A DNA stretch of 64,000 nucleotides from CAYFXE01 sp964347035 (GTDB lineage Bacteria; Acidobacteriota; Aminicenantia; Aminicenantales; Aminicenantaceae): NCBI GenBank assembly GCA_964347035.1, contig CAYFXE010000006.1, positions 1 through 64,000 of the forward strand, written 5' to 3'. Positions 36,197-45,560 of the stretch are shown piece after piece (within the stretch, counting starts at the first letter, position 1; every line of letters begins with the position of its first letter). The translations under genes and the position numbers were made by a program. The notes beneath the pieces were generated by a model that made no database searches, was not told the origin of the DNA, and saw only the letters and a program-made list of their open reading frames with translations.

Positions 36197-37618
36197 TCAA
36201 GATGGTCTCTGCCTGAGATGGGCGATAGTGTTGGCGTAATAGTGAAGAATTTTCAACTCGCCAGGTTCGACACGAAACGATCCATGATCTTCCTGAACGA
36301 TGTGCCTTAGAGTCAGCAGGCGCAGACCGACCTCGATCGTATAATCCAGATCCCTACGAGGAATATAAACGCACAATCCTTCTCTCTCCAGCTCAGATAG
36401 GAGTCTCTGAACACAAGATTTGATCTCGGTTTCGGTCAAGGCTTTCTCGGAATTCTCGATAAAAACAGTCGAAACCAAGGATAATGGCACAACCGGGACA
36501 ACCTGGCCTACAGCGTGCATAAGTGTTTGAGCCAGATGTTTGACTTTGTCAATTCTCTCTTCCTTATCCAGCTTTAGAAAATCAATATTATGTTCTTGCG
36601 CATACTCCCGCATGGACAGGGGCGTTCCGAAATTGACGACTGCATAGCCATACCGGTACCAACCTCCCCGCAACATGAGCCAAAAATTCCGCAAAACAAA
36701 GAGCGATACTGTCTTGATGACGCTCAATTTTGACTTCTGCTTGGCTTCGGGATCCATTGTAACGAGGAGAGATCGATCCTCAAGGACACGGTCATAATTG
36801 ACACCCACTGGAATAAAGACAAGGTCACGACCTCCATCGAGATTAAAGCTGCGCAGCATGTAGTCCAGCAGGCCTATTTTCGGATCGCCCAAACGCCCGT
36901 CTCGGCTTAACTTCCCTTCCGGGAAAAGAGCCTGTACAACACCAGCTTCGGTGGCCATGTGGACGTATCTCGCAAGCACTTTACGGTACAAGATGTTCCC
37001 TGAGCCACGTCTAACAAAAAACGCTCCCATTGCCCGAACAAGATGTTTCACAGGCCAAACGCGGGCCCACTCCCCCACAGCAAAGCTCAGGGCGACTCGC
37101 CTTATCGCCAGATAGGCCAACAGAATATAATCCATATTACTGCGGTGATTCATGACAAAGACCACACTCGAGTGGGAATCAACCTTCTGAAAACCCTTCT
37201 CATCGGCAAACCCAACCCGAACACGGTACAACAGCTTGGAGAAAATACGGCCGAGCCAACTCCCGAACCGAAAATAAAGATACGCGTCAAAGGCAGGCAC
37301 GATTTCCCTGGCATAGCGTTCTGCTTTTTGTATAGCTTCCTGTTCAGAAATTCCAGTCTCCAAGCATTGTTCTTTCACGGCTTTCAAGACCTGAGCATCG
37401 TAAACCAAACGATTGATGAGTCTTTGCCGCTTGATGAGCTTAAATTCTGGGAGACGAAGGTCGAGACGCTCGTTGATATCATCAATAATTCTCATCCTCC
37501 GCCACCTAAAATACAAACGGAACAAGGGTAATACGAGTAGCTTAAACAAAACTAGGACAGCCAAGACACCTCCAAGAATAACGAACCACAAGGGTAGGCT
37601 AACATTTTGGGTCATCAT
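36197..37618 (-). CDS. Glycerol-3-phosphate/lysophospholipid acyltransferase, PlsB-like
   Basis: The 473-residue protein has an N-terminal membrane segment (10-35) and an acyltransferase domain with NHRSNMD (HxxxxD, H158 and D163) and FPEGKLSRDGRL, the counterpart of the PlsB FxEG(x)SR block. It should acylate glycerol-3-phosphate or a lysolipid at the inner membrane. It is shorter than E. coli PlsB (about 800 residues). It overlaps the upstream lipase-like gene by 4 bp (37615-37618), so the pair is co-transcribed. Confidence 0.83.
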   Translation of the reverse strand: MMTQNVSLPLWFVILGGVLAVLVLFKLLVLPLFRLYFRWRRMRIIDDINERLDLRLPEFKLIKRQRLINRLVYDAQVLKAVKEQCLETGISEQEAIQKAERYAREIVPAFDAYLYFRFGSWLGRIFSKLLYRVRVGFADEKGFQKVDSHSSVVFVMNHRSNMDYILLAYLAIRRVALSFAVGEWARVWPVKHLVRAMGAFFVRRGSGNILYRKVLARYVHMATEAGVVQALFPEGKLSRDGRLGDPKIGLLDYMLRSFNLDGGRDLVFIPVGVNYDRVLEDRSLLVTMDPEAKQKSKLSVIKTVSLFVLRNFWLMLRGGWYRYGYAVVNFGTPLSMREYAQEHNIDFLKLDKEERIDKVKHLAQTLMHAVGQVVPVVPLSLVSTVFIENSEKALTETEIKSCVQRLLSELEREGLCVYIPRRDLDYTIEVGLRLLTLRHIVQEDHGSFRVEPGELKILHYYANTIAHLRQRPS

Positions 37619-38367
37619 TCTTTCTTTTTGAACACTCCGAGTTTCAAGAAATAAAGCACCTGTTCGATAACCGGTTCACTCTGCATGATAAAGGTGTGGC
37701 TATGCGGTAAAACGATGAAGTCCTTCATCCCTGCCACTTTTGTTCGCTCGACAGAAATGACACCGTCATCCGGACCTGGAATGATAAGAGAATACAGGGG
37801 ATTGATGGTCCTGTCTCCGGCTATCACCCCCAACTCAAAATTAACCGGGCCTAAGCTTAGAGGAAGACTGTCCTCTTTTGTTCCTAACTGTCCACCAGGA
37901 GGACCAATAGCTTTTTTAAAGAAAAAGCTGTTCTTCAGGCGATTGACAAGCTCGCTTCCCTGGTTTGGTGGACAGAGCATCACAACTCGTCCTAGATTAG
38001 GTAAATCATGATGCCTCAGATAATAACGGACAACGATTCCTCCCATTGAATGGGTGACAAAATGAACCTTTGACTGAGGCTCCTGCATATAAGGGGAAAC
38101 AATATCCCTTAAGATCTCATCGGCCAAAAACTCGATTGTATGTTTTGTCGAAGGATAATCTACGTTTATGACTTTATAGCCAGCAAGAGAAAGACTTTTT
38201 TCAATCCTTAACATAGAACGACTAGATCGTGCCAGGCCATGGAGAAGGATGACATATTCTTTTATGTCTCTCTGAATATCTGCACTGTCCGTTTCATATC
38301 TTTGGGGAGAAACGAGAAAATACACGATAAGCACTAGACACACTGCGATTATCCATTTGATTCTCAT
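37615..38367 (-). CDS. Alpha/beta hydrolase, lipase/esterase-like
   Basis: The 250-residue protein has an N-terminal hydrophobic anchor (WIIAVCLVLIVYFLVS), oxyanion motif VILLHGLARSS and nucleophile serine in HFVTHSMGGIVVRYYL. A PHSHTFIM segment near the C-terminus carries the likely catalytic histidine. PGAP1/triacylglycerol-lipase-like families have this layout. Overlap with the acyltransferase gene suggests a role in lipid turnover or remodelling. Confidence 0.83.
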   Translation of the reverse strand: MRIKWIIAVCLVLIVYFLVSPQRYETDSADIQRDIKEYVILLHGLARSSRSMLRIEKSLSLAGYKVINVDYPSTKHTIEFLADEILRDIVSPYMQEPQSKVHFVTHSMGGIVVRYYLRHHDLPNLGRVVMLCPPNQGSELVNRLKNSFFFKKAIGPPGGQLGTKEDSLPLSLGPVNFELGVIAGDRTINPLYSLIIPGPDDGVISVERTKVAGMKDFIVLPHSHTFIMQSEPVIEQVLYFLKLGVFKKKE

Positions 38368-38499
38368 TGCATAAGTCCTTTGCCCTTTAGCTTATATCAC
38401 TGGAAAAATCAGAGGTCAAGACGGATCAAAAGCCGTGTCAACATGTGCCTTTTTATCATTATGGAATCATTTTTGTGATGGAAGGAAAAAATTTCAGGA

Positions 38500-39180
38500 T
38501 TAAGATCTTGGCCATAATGCGAGAAGCTCGGCCAACACCATAGCTGTTGCCCCCCAAATTTTATGCCCTTTAAACAGGTAAAAAGGAACTTCCAGTTGAG
38601 CTCCTTGATAGGTCCATATCTCTTTATGGATATTCTGCGGATCGAGCAGGTGATCGAAGGGCACTTCGATCACCTCTGCTACTTCTTCTTCGGATGGAAG
38701 AAATTCTGGGCGCTCATCGATCGTCGCCACTACCGGATAAATACAATAATTACTCGGGGGAATGTAGAGAGGAGTCAACTCTCCTAAAATTCTGATCGAA
38801 CCGGGGCGAATCCCCAATTCTTCGCAGGCTTCTCTGAGAGCTGTTTGTTCGAAGCTTTCTCCCTTTTCCTGCTGACCTCCGGGGAAAGAAATCTGGGATT
38901 GATGATGATCGACGCGTGCAGTCCTACGGGTCAAAACCAAGTAAAGACGACCTTCCCAATGATAAAGCAAAACAAGCACTCCGGCTCGAAGGCAGGAATC
39001 TTGAACAACATCGTAGATTTTATGTCCTGGCCTGGGATTAGTGATCATACGGAGCTGGGCTTTTAAACCAGGCTTTGGTCCTTTTAGGGTTTGGCTGAGG
39101 AGCAGAAGTGTTTTCTGGATTTCCATATTACTCAGAGGCTTTCTCGAAGTCCTCTTTAGTGACTCTGTGATCTCTTCCAA
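38500..39180 (-). CDS. Nudix hydrolase, CoA pyrophosphatase-like (NudL)
   Basis: The 226-residue protein contains the Nudix box GxxxxxExxxxxxxREUxEExGU at residues 102-124 (GQQEKGE, REACEELGI). The preceding RVDHHQSQISFPGG is the CoA-pyrophosphatase type, which cleaves CoA to 4'-phosphopantetheine and ADP. The start is uncertain: TTG 39180 or ATG 39126. Confidence 0.88.
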   Translation of the reverse strand: MEEITESLKRTSRKPLSNMEIQKTLLLLSQTLKGPKPGLKAQLRMITNPRPGHKIYDVVQDSCLRAGVLVLLYHWEGRLYLVLTRRTARVDHHQSQISFPGGQQEKGESFEQTALREACEELGIRPGSIRILGELTPLYIPPSNYCIYPVVATIDERPEFLPSEEEVAEVIEVPFDHLLDPQNIHKEIWTYQGAQLEVPFYLFKGHKIWGATAMVLAELLALWPRS

Positions 39181-39219
39181 CAGGCAAGTATAAACGTATT
39201 TTGAGAAAGGATCACATAT

Positions 39220-40278
39220 TCATTCTTTTAAATCTTTGACTTTCTTTTCTAGTTCTTGAATGGTCTTATCTACTTTATCTATTTTGGAGTAAAGATCGGC
39301 CAGCTCTTCGTTTTCAACTCTGTGCTCGTTCAATTTTTCGCCCAAATTCCCGAACAGAATACGTTGTTGATCTTCGAGTTCCTGATTATTCTTGTCAAAT
39401 TCATTCTTCGTTCTTTGTCGATCTTTTATTTCCTTCTCATATTCTTGGGCCCGCTCTCTTCCTTCTTCCTTTAACTCCTTTATTTTCTGTTCAAAATCCC
39501 TGATGACGGACTCAACTTTTTCTTTTTTCTCTTCTAACTTGACTTTCTGCTCTTTTAGGGAAGGAAGTTTGGGCTCTAGCTCTTCTGTTCTTTTTATCGC
39601 CTCTTCAATTTTTGCCTCTAACTCATTTTTCTTGGATTTTTTTTCTTCATTTGAAAGTTTCGTGTTTTCCTCTGTTTTTCGAATCTCTTTTTCCGCATCT
39701 TCTTTATCCCTCCCTGAATTTCGAATTTCTCTTTCTGTTTGGCTCAAATTTTTATCGAGTTCTTTCAGGTTTTCTCTTGTCTGGCCCATTTCTTTTTCAT
39801 GAGGTTTCTTTGCTTCCTCCTGCTCACTTATTTTGGCTTTTTGACTCTGTTCAAACTCGGATTGATTCTTTTTTAACTTCTCTATTTCTGCAGCAATTTT
39901 CTCTACTTCCAGCAGATTGCTCTTTCTTTTCTCCTCTAAAGCGCTGATTTCTGTGGTTAGTGTTTCGGTTCTGGTGGACTTTATCCCAGCATCCCATGAT
40001 TTTTTTCCCAATTCTCTCAAAATGCCTGCTTTCGTTTTGTTTTCATGTCTTATTTTGCTCTGGAGATGTATGAGATCCACTCTTTTCTTGGCACCAGAGA
40101 AAAGCGCTTTAAGACCTCTCCTCAACGTCTTGTCTCTGATGAAAAGGAAGACAACTAAACACAGGATAATCAGGATTAAGAGCCAGAAAGACCACTTAGG
40201 AATACTCATTTCACCGCTTAGAAAATCTTGTCGAAAATTAAAGAAAAAGGTGGTTAACATAAACATATCACCCTCCAT
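39220..40278 (-). CDS. Membrane-anchored long coiled-coil protein
   Basis: A single membrane segment (WSFWLLILIILCLVVFLFI) near residue 30-50 is followed by about 250 residues of charged heptad coiled coil rich in E, K and Q. No other domain is seen. The start could be 40278 or an internal Met at 40266 or 40260, which follow GGAGGG. It may be structural or a tether. Low-complexity composition makes homology calls unreliable. Confidence 0.75.
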   Translation of the reverse strand: MEGDMFMLTTFFFNFRQDFLSGEMSIPKWSFWLLILIILCLVVFLFIRDKTLRRGLKALFSGAKKRVDLIHLQSKIRHENKTKAGILRELGKKSWDAGIKSTRTETLTTEISALEEKRKSNLLEVEKIAAEIEKLKKNQSEFEQSQKAKISEQEEAKKPHEKEMGQTRENLKELDKNLSQTEREIRNSGRDKEDAEKEIRKTEENTKLSNEEKKSKKNELEAKIEEAIKRTEELEPKLPSLKEQKVKLEEKKEKVESVIRDFEQKIKELKEEGRERAQEYEKEIKDRQRTKNEFDKNNQELEDQQRILFGNLGEKLNEHRVENEELADLYSKIDKVDKTIQELEKKVKDLKE

Positions 40279-40401
40279 TACCTTTTAAGTTTTGCTTAAA
40301 TTATTTCTATTCTTTTAGAAACCTTTTGTCAATTCTTTTAAAAAATGGAATGAGTTTTTTCTCGAGGACTGGCAACTCTTTATGATAATTGTTTTCTTGT
40401 T

Positions 40402-41385
40402 CTAGGCTATCCGAAATCTTCTTCTTCGTTGGTATCCTGCTATTTTCCCTGCTTTCTCGCTCTCCGTAATCCTGAAGAATGCCAGGTGAACAACTTTTTT
40501 GCCGACTTTAAGGGCAGATCCGACAACCTCTTTTCCTTCGAATCGATAATCCCGTCCTTGACCGACAGAATCATATTTTTTTTCATCGCTCTTCATGACT
40601 TCATCTATGAATTTTTTGGCTTCTTCTCTTCCAGGCTTTTCTGTCTTCTGATTTCTTCGAATAAGGGCTTCAAGGGCATAGCTTTTCACGAGTTTCGAAT
40701 GAAGCTGCGTATAAGCTGGTTCGAGTGAAATAAAATCAAACCCGACGACCTTCTCATCGATAAAGACAAACAGCCCTTTTTGGTGGGAAATGGATGGGAA
40801 GGCTTTGAGATACTCGTCCAAATCACTCATCTTTGCTTGGAAGACATCTCTCATGGCTTGTGTTTGAGAACGTGTCTCGGATTCCTCGGCCATTTCATCT
40901 ATTCCAGTCCATACCGTCCCCTGATCAGATCGAAACTGCTGTGAATCCTCTAGGGTATGAGAAACTGAGCGGGATTTCATAACCCGGAGTTTCGGAATCA
41001 TGACGGTCCCGGAATCTGAGAGCTCTCTCGATGTGTACTCCCATCTCCCCTGCTCGGTGCAGGTCACTGGGATGACAGTCTCAGATTTCTCCTTCAACAA
41101 AATCGTCGTGTTAAGCACGCGATTCTGCTTGGCCCCGACCACCTCTTCGCCGTCGAGGAGAAGGATAGAGCTATCGGCTTTGTTGATAGCTTTCAGATCG
41201 GGAACCGAGCCCTCCTTGCTGACCTCAGTAATGACCAACAACTGCTGATCCAAGGCCTCTCTGAGTGTGAGGTACTCGGGAGAGTCATCAAGAGAGGTAA
41301 AAAGAGGAAAGACTCCCATGTTCTTGAAATGATGAAGTTCACCAAACTCAAAACTACGCAGATATTTCTTTATCTCTTTATCCAT
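40402..41385 (-). CDS. ARPP-1-like (DUF6569) domain protein
   Basis: The 327-residue protein contains LLLDGEEVVGAKQNRVLNTT and VIPVTCTEQGRWEY, which I recognise as the core of the ARPP-1 (ARG and rhodanese-phosphatase superfamily associated) family. There is no signal peptide. ARPP-1 proteins are linked by context to ADP-ribosylation or phosphatase systems, but the biochemical role is unknown. It lies alone in this window; the ADP-ribosylglycohydrolase is 31 kb away. Confidence 0.72.
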   Translation of the reverse strand: MDKEIKKYLRSFEFGELHHFKNMGVFPLFTSLDDSPEYLTLREALDQQLLVITEVSKEGSVPDLKAINKADSSILLLDGEEVVGAKQNRVLNTTILLKEKSETVIPVTCTEQGRWEYTSRELSDSGTVMIPKLRVMKSRSVSHTLEDSQQFRSDQGTVWTGIDEMAEESETRSQTQAMRDVFQAKMSDLDEYLKAFPSISHQKGLFVFIDEKVVGFDFISLEPAYTQLHSKLVKSYALEALIRRNQKTEKPGREEAKKFIDEVMKSDEKKYDSVGQGRDYRFEGKEVVGSALKVGKKVVHLAFFRITESEKAGKIAGYQRRRRFRIA

Positions 41386-41395
41386 TCAGTCTATT

Positions 41396-41483
41396 ACTCA
41401 GTTTTCCGTAACTCAGCAAAATAAGAATATTTTCTCCTTTCTTTCTGAGTTACAGAGTTACTGATCACTGTGTTACTGTCTTA
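41396..41483. repeat. Dispersed GTTACTG repeat with hairpin
   Basis: A 9-bp perfect inverted pair (GTAACTCAG 41408-41416 and CTGAGTTAC 41445-41453) is followed by AGAGTTACTGATCACTGTGT, cited in part. The words resemble those at 34087-34192 and 62915-62957, all between genes. Confidence 0.5.
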
Positions 41484-41502
41484 TCTGGTGTGCGGAGAAC
41501 TA

Positions 41503-41787
41503 TTATTCGTCGTCTTCGAGGATCTTTTTTAATACATTCTGCGGGCTGTTGGGAGCATCCTCAGGAAGATATAAAACCACTCCTCCCTTGACTGGACGTA
41601 TCCTGATTTTATCCTCGCTGGCAAGTCTTTGGGTCGTTTCAATGGGATTCTTACCAAAATACTCCTGAAAAGCAGCATTAAAACCGCTGTAAACACTATG
41701 AATCCCTTTGTAATTGCCTCGAAGTTTTTTGATGGCCTTTCTCACAAATTCTTCTTCTGTCATTTTAGGCTTTTCTTCAGCAGACAT
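41503..41787 (-). CDS. Conserved small protein, winged-helix-like, unknown
   Basis: The 94-residue protein shows a pattern KLRGNYKGIHSVYSGFNAAF, then FGKNPIETTQRLASEDKIRIRPVKGGVVLYLP. This looks like a short helical and beta (winged-helix-like) fold. No catalytic residues are seen. An AGGAGG-like ribosome binding site lies just upstream. I recall similar conserved hypothetical proteins but cannot name the family. Confidence 0.65.
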   Translation of the reverse strand: MSAEEKPKMTEEEFVRKAIKKLRGNYKGIHSVYSGFNAAFQEYFGKNPIETTQRLASEDKIRIRPVKGGVVLYLPEDAPNSPQNVLKKILEDDE

Positions 41788-41936
41788 GATGACCTCCTAT
41801 CCTCAGTATCCGCCTTTATTGAAGCCGATATCCCTTCCTTAGAATAATACCTCTTGAGGAGGAATAGGTCAATAGAATGTATATTTATTGACGCTCGTCT
41901 TAAGCTTTAAATCTCACCTATTCCAAGCTTTGACGT

Positions 41937-42025
41937 GAGGTGGGGTCAGGCTTTTTCCCAAGGTTTTGTACTCGGGTAAAGGTAGAGATAAAGCGCACCC
42001 GGACGACAAGGCCTGACCCCACCTC
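41937..42025. repeat. GGGGTCAG-type inverted repeat, copy 3
   Basis: A 15-bp perfect arm pair, GAGGTGGGGTCAGGC (41937-41951) and its complement (42011-42025), with a 59-nt loop. It is followed by GGAATTTTGACATTTT, a word also found inside copy 2. The 361-bp gap 41788-42148 otherwise holds no ORF or recognised promoter. Confidence 0.75.
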
Positions 42026-42148
42026 TGGAATTTTGACATTTTATGAGCAAACATGCTATCTTACTGAGTTTTTAAAATGACCTATTAACCTAGATAATTT
42101 ATTGACTCTAAGGTAAAATATATTCCACAAAACAAAGAGGGTATTCTG

Positions 42149-44311
42149 ATGAGATTCTTCAAAATCATAAATATGTTACTTATCATTTTTTTAGCAACAA
42201 ACCTAGCTTTTTCCAAACAGTCTAAGACGAAAGAAAAGGCAGATCAAAAAGAGAAGGAAAAGAAAAAAACCGAGGATAAAGAGGAAAAAACCAAACTCTT
42301 TCAGCTCGACATGATTGAGATCGAAGTCATCGAATACATCCGTGATATCGAAATCCCGAACATGACTGTAGTCAAACCCGAACTTTTCCCGTTAAGTATC
42401 GGAACAACCTTGGACACTGCCCTGGAGCGCCAACCAGGCATTGATGTCCAGAGGATTCAGGAGATCGGCACAGCCGTTGATGACGATTCGATCAAAATTC
42501 GTGGATTGGGATCGCGACGTATCCGGGTGACAAAGAACGGACGTTTACTCAACACTTCTGGTGTTGCCGGGGGTTATTTCATTGACTGGACGATGATCCC
42601 TCTGACAAACGTCGATCGAGTCGAGGTGGTCAAAGGTGTCGGCGATCCCCGATACGGCAATGTTCTGGGCGGTATCATTAACCTCGTGCCCAAAAGGATT
42701 CCCCGGGAGGCCCCGACAACCGAGGTTCAGATCTCTGGAGCCAGTTACGCGACTGCCAGTCTGAACCTTCACCATGCCTACAAGCCTGGGTCTTTCGAAT
42801 ATGCTTTGGCTGCAGGCTACGCCCGCAGTGATGGCTACCTGAAAAACGGTGATTTAGACTTCGCCAACGTGGATTTCCATCTCGCCTACGATTTTCCGTT
42901 TGCTGGTCGATTGACCACCGATGTCAACTTTTCTCGGTTAAAAAAGGGATTTATTGTGTCCAACAGAGTTTCTAAAGATCCCGGTGATCCTGATTATTCC
43001 ACAGCCTTCGATTCTGAATACCCTGCTTCAGACGGCGAATACATGTATGGAGGTATGGGCGCTTATCCTGAGCCAGGCAGCTGGTGGGAAAAGACAAAAT
43101 GGACGTTCGATTTTGGTTACGAACAAGCCTTGAAGGATTATGGCCTGTTGAATATCCGCTACTGGCTCAACCACGGAAACCGCGAGTCGTTCAACACGCG
43201 CGCCCGGTTGGACAGAATCTTTCACAAGGAGTTTTATGATGATCGCTCCCAAGGATTTTCGGCGACTTACCAACACTTTCTTCCCAACCAGAATATTTCT
43301 GTTGGGTTTGACTACACTCACTTAAAAGACGATGGGGATACGAATTTCTCAGACGATTTCCGCAGCTCTTTCCGGAATGAATACTATGTTGCGGCCAAAA
43401 CTTTCGACTTCTACATCATGAATGAGATTCGGCTCCTGGATCGTAGGATCACCATCGTTCCTGGTATACGGTATATGTCCTATAACGGAATCTCAGGGCC
43501 TTCGGGTGAGTTCGAGCTGATTCCTGATATCGAGATGGATGGATGGGCCCCTTCTGCTAAACTTGTCTACAACTACAATGAGGACAGTGTATTGTACTTC
43601 AGCCTCGCTCGAGCGCTCAGGATGCCCACCCCACCCGAACACTACTGGCACTATGACCCCGACGATGCAGGAGTGGACACCAGCCAACTCTCCTTCGACA
43701 AAGAAGATGGTCTGATGATTCAGGGAGGATGGCGGACGATTCTTCCCACTAAAACCAAGGTCGAAATTTCTCCCTATTACTATCATATCAACAATTACAT
43801 CCAGTTTGACTTGATCAACTTCGTCTCCTATAACATCGAACAGGCCAAAATCTACGGGATCGAGTTTGAGGTCGCTCACCAGTTTGGCGGAGGTTGGTCT
43901 TCTTTCTTGAATTACACCTACCAGAAAAGCGAAACAGCAGATGATCCGTTCGTCAGCCTGTTCGTCAATCCGCTAGACCGTGACTTCGATCAGATCCCTG
44001 GACTGCCTAAGCATAAGTTCAACCTCGGCGTCCAGTATAAAGCCTGGAACAATGCCAGCATAGCCTTTTTTGTTCAGGCTGTCTCCAGCCAGGAAATCAT
44101 TTACAACAACAACACCTTGTGGAACACGGATCTCCGGGTTCGAACTCAAGATGCTTACGCCAGGCTGGATATCGAAGGGCGGTATCCTATAGCCGGATTG
44201 TTCGAAGTCGTCCTGTTCATCCGGAATCTTCTGAACGAAGATTATCAGGAACGATACGGCTTTCCGGCTGCCGGGAGAAACATCGGTCTTTCCCTGAGGA
44301 AGAAATTCTAG
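42149..44311 (+). CDS. TonB-dependent outer-membrane receptor
   Basis: The 720-residue protein has a signal peptide, a K/E-rich linker (about 22-50) and a plug domain with DSIKIRGLGSRRIRVTKNGR, then VDRVEVVKGVGDPRYGNVLG and GGIINLVPK. The remainder is a 22-strand barrel, ending NIGLSLRKKF. It should take up a substrate through the outer membrane using TonB energy. Its stop is immediately followed by the GTG of a permease with a His-rich tail, which suggests metal or metal-chelate uptake. Confidence 0.92.
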   Translation: MRFFKIINMLLIIFLATNLAFSKQSKTKEKADQKEKEKKKTEDKEEKTKLFQLDMIEIEVIEYIRDIEIPNMTVVKPELFPLSIGTTLDTALERQPGIDVQRIQEIGTAVDDDSIKIRGLGSRRIRVTKNGRLLNTSGVAGGYFIDWTMIPLTNVDRVEVVKGVGDPRYGNVLGGIINLVPKRIPREAPTTEVQISGASYATASLNLHHAYKPGSFEYALAAGYARSDGYLKNGDLDFANVDFHLAYDFPFAGRLTTDVNFSRLKKGFIVSNRVSKDPGDPDYSTAFDSEYPASDGEYMYGGMGAYPEPGSWWEKTKWTFDFGYEQALKDYGLLNIRYWLNHGNRESFNTRARLDRIFHKEFYDDRSQGFSATYQHFLPNQNISVGFDYTHLKDDGDTNFSDDFRSSFRNEYYVAAKTFDFYIMNEIRLLDRRITIVPGIRYMSYNGISGPSGEFELIPDIEMDGWAPSAKLVYNYNEDSVLYFSLARALRMPTPPEHYWHYDPDDAGVDTSQLSFDKEDGLMIQGGWRTILPTKTKVEISPYYYHINNYIQFDLINFVSYNIEQAKIYGIEFEVAHQFGGGWSSFLNYTYQKSETADDPFVSLFVNPLDRDFDQIPGLPKHKFNLGVQYKAWNNASIAFFVQAVSSQEIIYNNNTLWNTDLRVRTQDAYARLDIEGRYPIAGLFEVVLFIRNLLNEDYQERYGFPAAGRNIGLSLRKKF

Positions 44312-45361
44312 GTGCCAAAAAAACCTCTGTTATTCATCCTCTTCTCCGCTGCTCTTTTTGGCCTCAGCCCTCCCCTGGCAAAACTCCTCGTCGAGGATAT
44401 CTCCCCTGTGGCCCTGGCCGGGCTTCTGTATCTGGGCTCATTCGCCGGCCTGACGATCTATAGAGTGGGCCGGAAAGCCTCGAGATCAGCTCCTGAAAAA
44501 AATGCTCCACTCGAAAAGAAGGACCTCCCCTGGCTTTTCGGCGCTATTCTTTCCGGAGGAATCCTGGGGCCTATAAGCCTTATGTTTGGATTACAGTTCA
44601 TTTCTGGCTTCTCCGCCTCCCTGCTACTGAACCTGGAGGGGCTGACGACAGCACTGATTGCTATGCTCATCTTCAAGGAATACACAGGAACGCGATTCTG
44701 GCTGGCTCTAACCTGCATGACGCTGGCTGGTATCATCTTGAGCTGGGATCCAGAATTGGGCCGCTTCACACTGAAGGGACCTCTTTTGGTCACAGCAGCA
44801 ATGATGTTTTGGGGGTTGGATAACAACTTGACCTGTAAGATTTCAGACAAAAACCCTATTCAAATCACTCAGATCAAGGGGTTTTTTGCCGGGACCACCA
44901 GCCTTCTTCTGGCCATTCTATTAAGGATGAAGATTCCCATCGAGTCGGTCCTTATCCTGGCCCTTTTACTTGGGTCGTTCAGCTACGGCCTGAGCCTTGT
45001 GCTTTTCATCAAAGCCCTTAAAGGCTTGGGATCCTCAAGGACCGGAGCCTTCTTCAGCCTGGCTCCGTTTGTAGGAGCAGTATTCTCTCTCGTCGTCCTT
45101 AAAGAGTGGTTGGGTTGGGTGATGTTTCCGGCGGCAGGACTCATGATTATCGGCGTCTATCTGATATGGGTGGAGCGACATTCTCATCGTCATTTTCATT
45201 CGCGCCAGAGACATGCTCATACCCACTCCCATGATGACGGCCACCATCTTCATCCCCATTCAGAAAAAGTCGAAGAGCCTCACACCCATGAACACACCCA
45301 TCATGAGATAGAACATATCCACGGCCACTGGCCGGATACCCATCACAGACACAAGCATTGA
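44312..45361 (+). CDS. EamA/DMT-family permease with histidine-rich C-terminal tail
   Basis: The gene starts at GTG directly after the TonB receptor stop. The 349-residue protein has about ten membrane segments in two EamA halves (LFSAALFGLSPPLAKLL; MFWGLDNNLTCKI). From about residue 288 comes a soluble tail with about 24 histidines in some 62 residues (HSHRHFHS, HAHTHSH, HHLHPHS, HTHEHTHH). Such tails bind Zn, Ni, Co or Cu. A metal or metallophore transporter is the simplest reading, but substrate is inferred. Confidence 0.9.
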   Translation: MPKKPLLFILFSAALFGLSPPLAKLLVEDISPVALAGLLYLGSFAGLTIYRVGRKASRSAPEKNAPLEKKDLPWLFGAILSGGILGPISLMFGLQFISGFSASLLLNLEGLTTALIAMLIFKEYTGTRFWLALTCMTLAGIILSWDPELGRFTLKGPLLVTAAMMFWGLDNNLTCKISDKNPIQITQIKGFFAGTTSLLLAILLRMKIPIESVLILALLLGSFSYGLSLVLFIKALKGLGSSRTGAFFSLAPFVGAVFSLVVLKEWLGWVMFPAAGLMIIGVYLIWVERHSHRHFHSRQRHAHTHSHDDGHHLHPHSEKVEEPHTHEHTHHEIEHIHGHWPDTHHRHKH

Positions 45362-45381
45362 TACTGCTTGAATATTAAAGG

Positions 45382-45449
45382 AAGCATCTCCAAAACCATG
45401 CAATCCATACATCTTCATTTGCTTTCATATCACGGAATCGGAGATGCTT
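45382..45449. repeat. Small inverted repeat
   Basis: AAGCATCTCC (45382-45391) and GGAGATGCTT (45440-45449) are perfectly complementary with a 48-nt loop. It lies between the permease and the DUF3795 gene. It may be a transcript end or leader structure, but there is no T tract. Confidence 0.4.
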
Positions 45450-45560
45450 ATAATATCGAACATTGTGATAGGCACTCATGAGAGGTAAAATAACAAGCTG
45501 AATGCTATCCGGGAGTTTATCGATAAATGGATAGTTCTTGGGTCTATGAATCCCTGAACG

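Noticed and set aside
44119..44463. 114-codon plus-strand frame across the TonB receptor/permease junction
   Set aside because: It overlaps both clear genes in another frame, has no family pattern and no ribosome binding site.
45379..45560. Minus-strand open stretch of about 60 codons between the permease and DUF3795 genes
   Set aside because: It looks protein-like but has no start or ribosome binding site and no recognisable family; it also runs into the opposite strand of the DUF3795 gene.
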